DNA of 16,978 bases from Blastocladiella britannica (Eukaryota > Blastocladiomycota > Blastocladiomycetes > Blastocladiales > Blastocladiaceae). The translations under genes were made by a program, and so were the position numbers. Position 1 is the stretch's first letter; every line of letters starts with the position of its first letter. Below the pieces are notes generated by a model. That model searched no databases and was not told where the DNA came from. It was given only the letters and a program-made list of their open reading frames with translations. Location of the stretch: the NCBI GenBank assembly GCA_025349905.2, contig MU624930.1, forward strand, positions 1 through 16,978, given 5' to 3'. Shown here in pieces: positions 16,978 through 16,978 of this stretch.

Positions 16978-16978
16978 T

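Noticed and set aside
1..16978. Search for CRISPR arrays, transposon ends, tRNA or rRNA genes
   Set aside because: Reading by eye showed no regularly spaced repeats, no long terminal inverted repeats and no tRNA-like cloverleaf with A/B boxes. A tRNAscan or repeat search would be needed to be certain.

Overview
The window looks like nuclear DNA of a zoosporic (flagellated) fungus or a fungus-like relative. Genes are tightly packed, GC-rich, and cut by short GT-AG introns of about 53-76 nt. Many introns carry a YTGAC-like branch site near the 3' end. The strongest clue is a full-length gene for IFT144/WDR19, a retrograde intraflagellar-transport protein kept only by organisms that build cilia or flagella. 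Blastocladiomycota or chytrids fit best, but that placement is an inference. I saw no bacterial-type operons, transposons, CRISPR arrays, rRNA or tRNA genes.

Layout, left to right. (1) A secreted PHB-depolymerase/feruloyl-esterase-like hydrolase on the minus strand, running off the left edge. (2) Divergent from it, a plus-strand protein with two STI1/DP-like chaperone-binding domains. (3) Converging on that with 22 nt between stops, a small minus-strand helical protein of unknown function. (4) Just upstream, a minus-strand low-complexity protein with an acidic DDDDVPLAQL motif, unrecognised. (5) A minus-strand protein with an AMPK-type glycogen-binding domain (CBM48). (6) A 314-nt divergent spacer, then the ten-exon WDR19/IFT144 gene on the plus strand. 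(7) Convergent with it, an FSH1/OVCA2-type serine hydrolase. (8) A mitochondrial-looking FAD-dependent oxidoreductase. (9) Class I mannose-6-phosphate isomerase. Genes 7-9 lie in tandem on the minus strand. (10) Head-to-head with the isomerase across 158 nt, the seven-exon PIG-U subunit of GPI transamidase. (11) The 3' end of a Gln-rich minus-strand protein at the right edge.

The exon models for WDR19, PIG-U, the isomerase, the esterase and the FSH1-like gene were built by hand. They rest on GT-AG sites, phase agreement and recalled family conservation; every coding sum is a multiple of three. Most genes are housekeeping. One functional link is visible: the isomerase supplies mannose phosphate for GPI and glycoprotein mannose, and it shares a short promoter with a GPI transamidase subunit. 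I see no obvious new multi-gene system. The least explained parts are the minus-strand pair at 2720-4429 and the STI1-domain protein.
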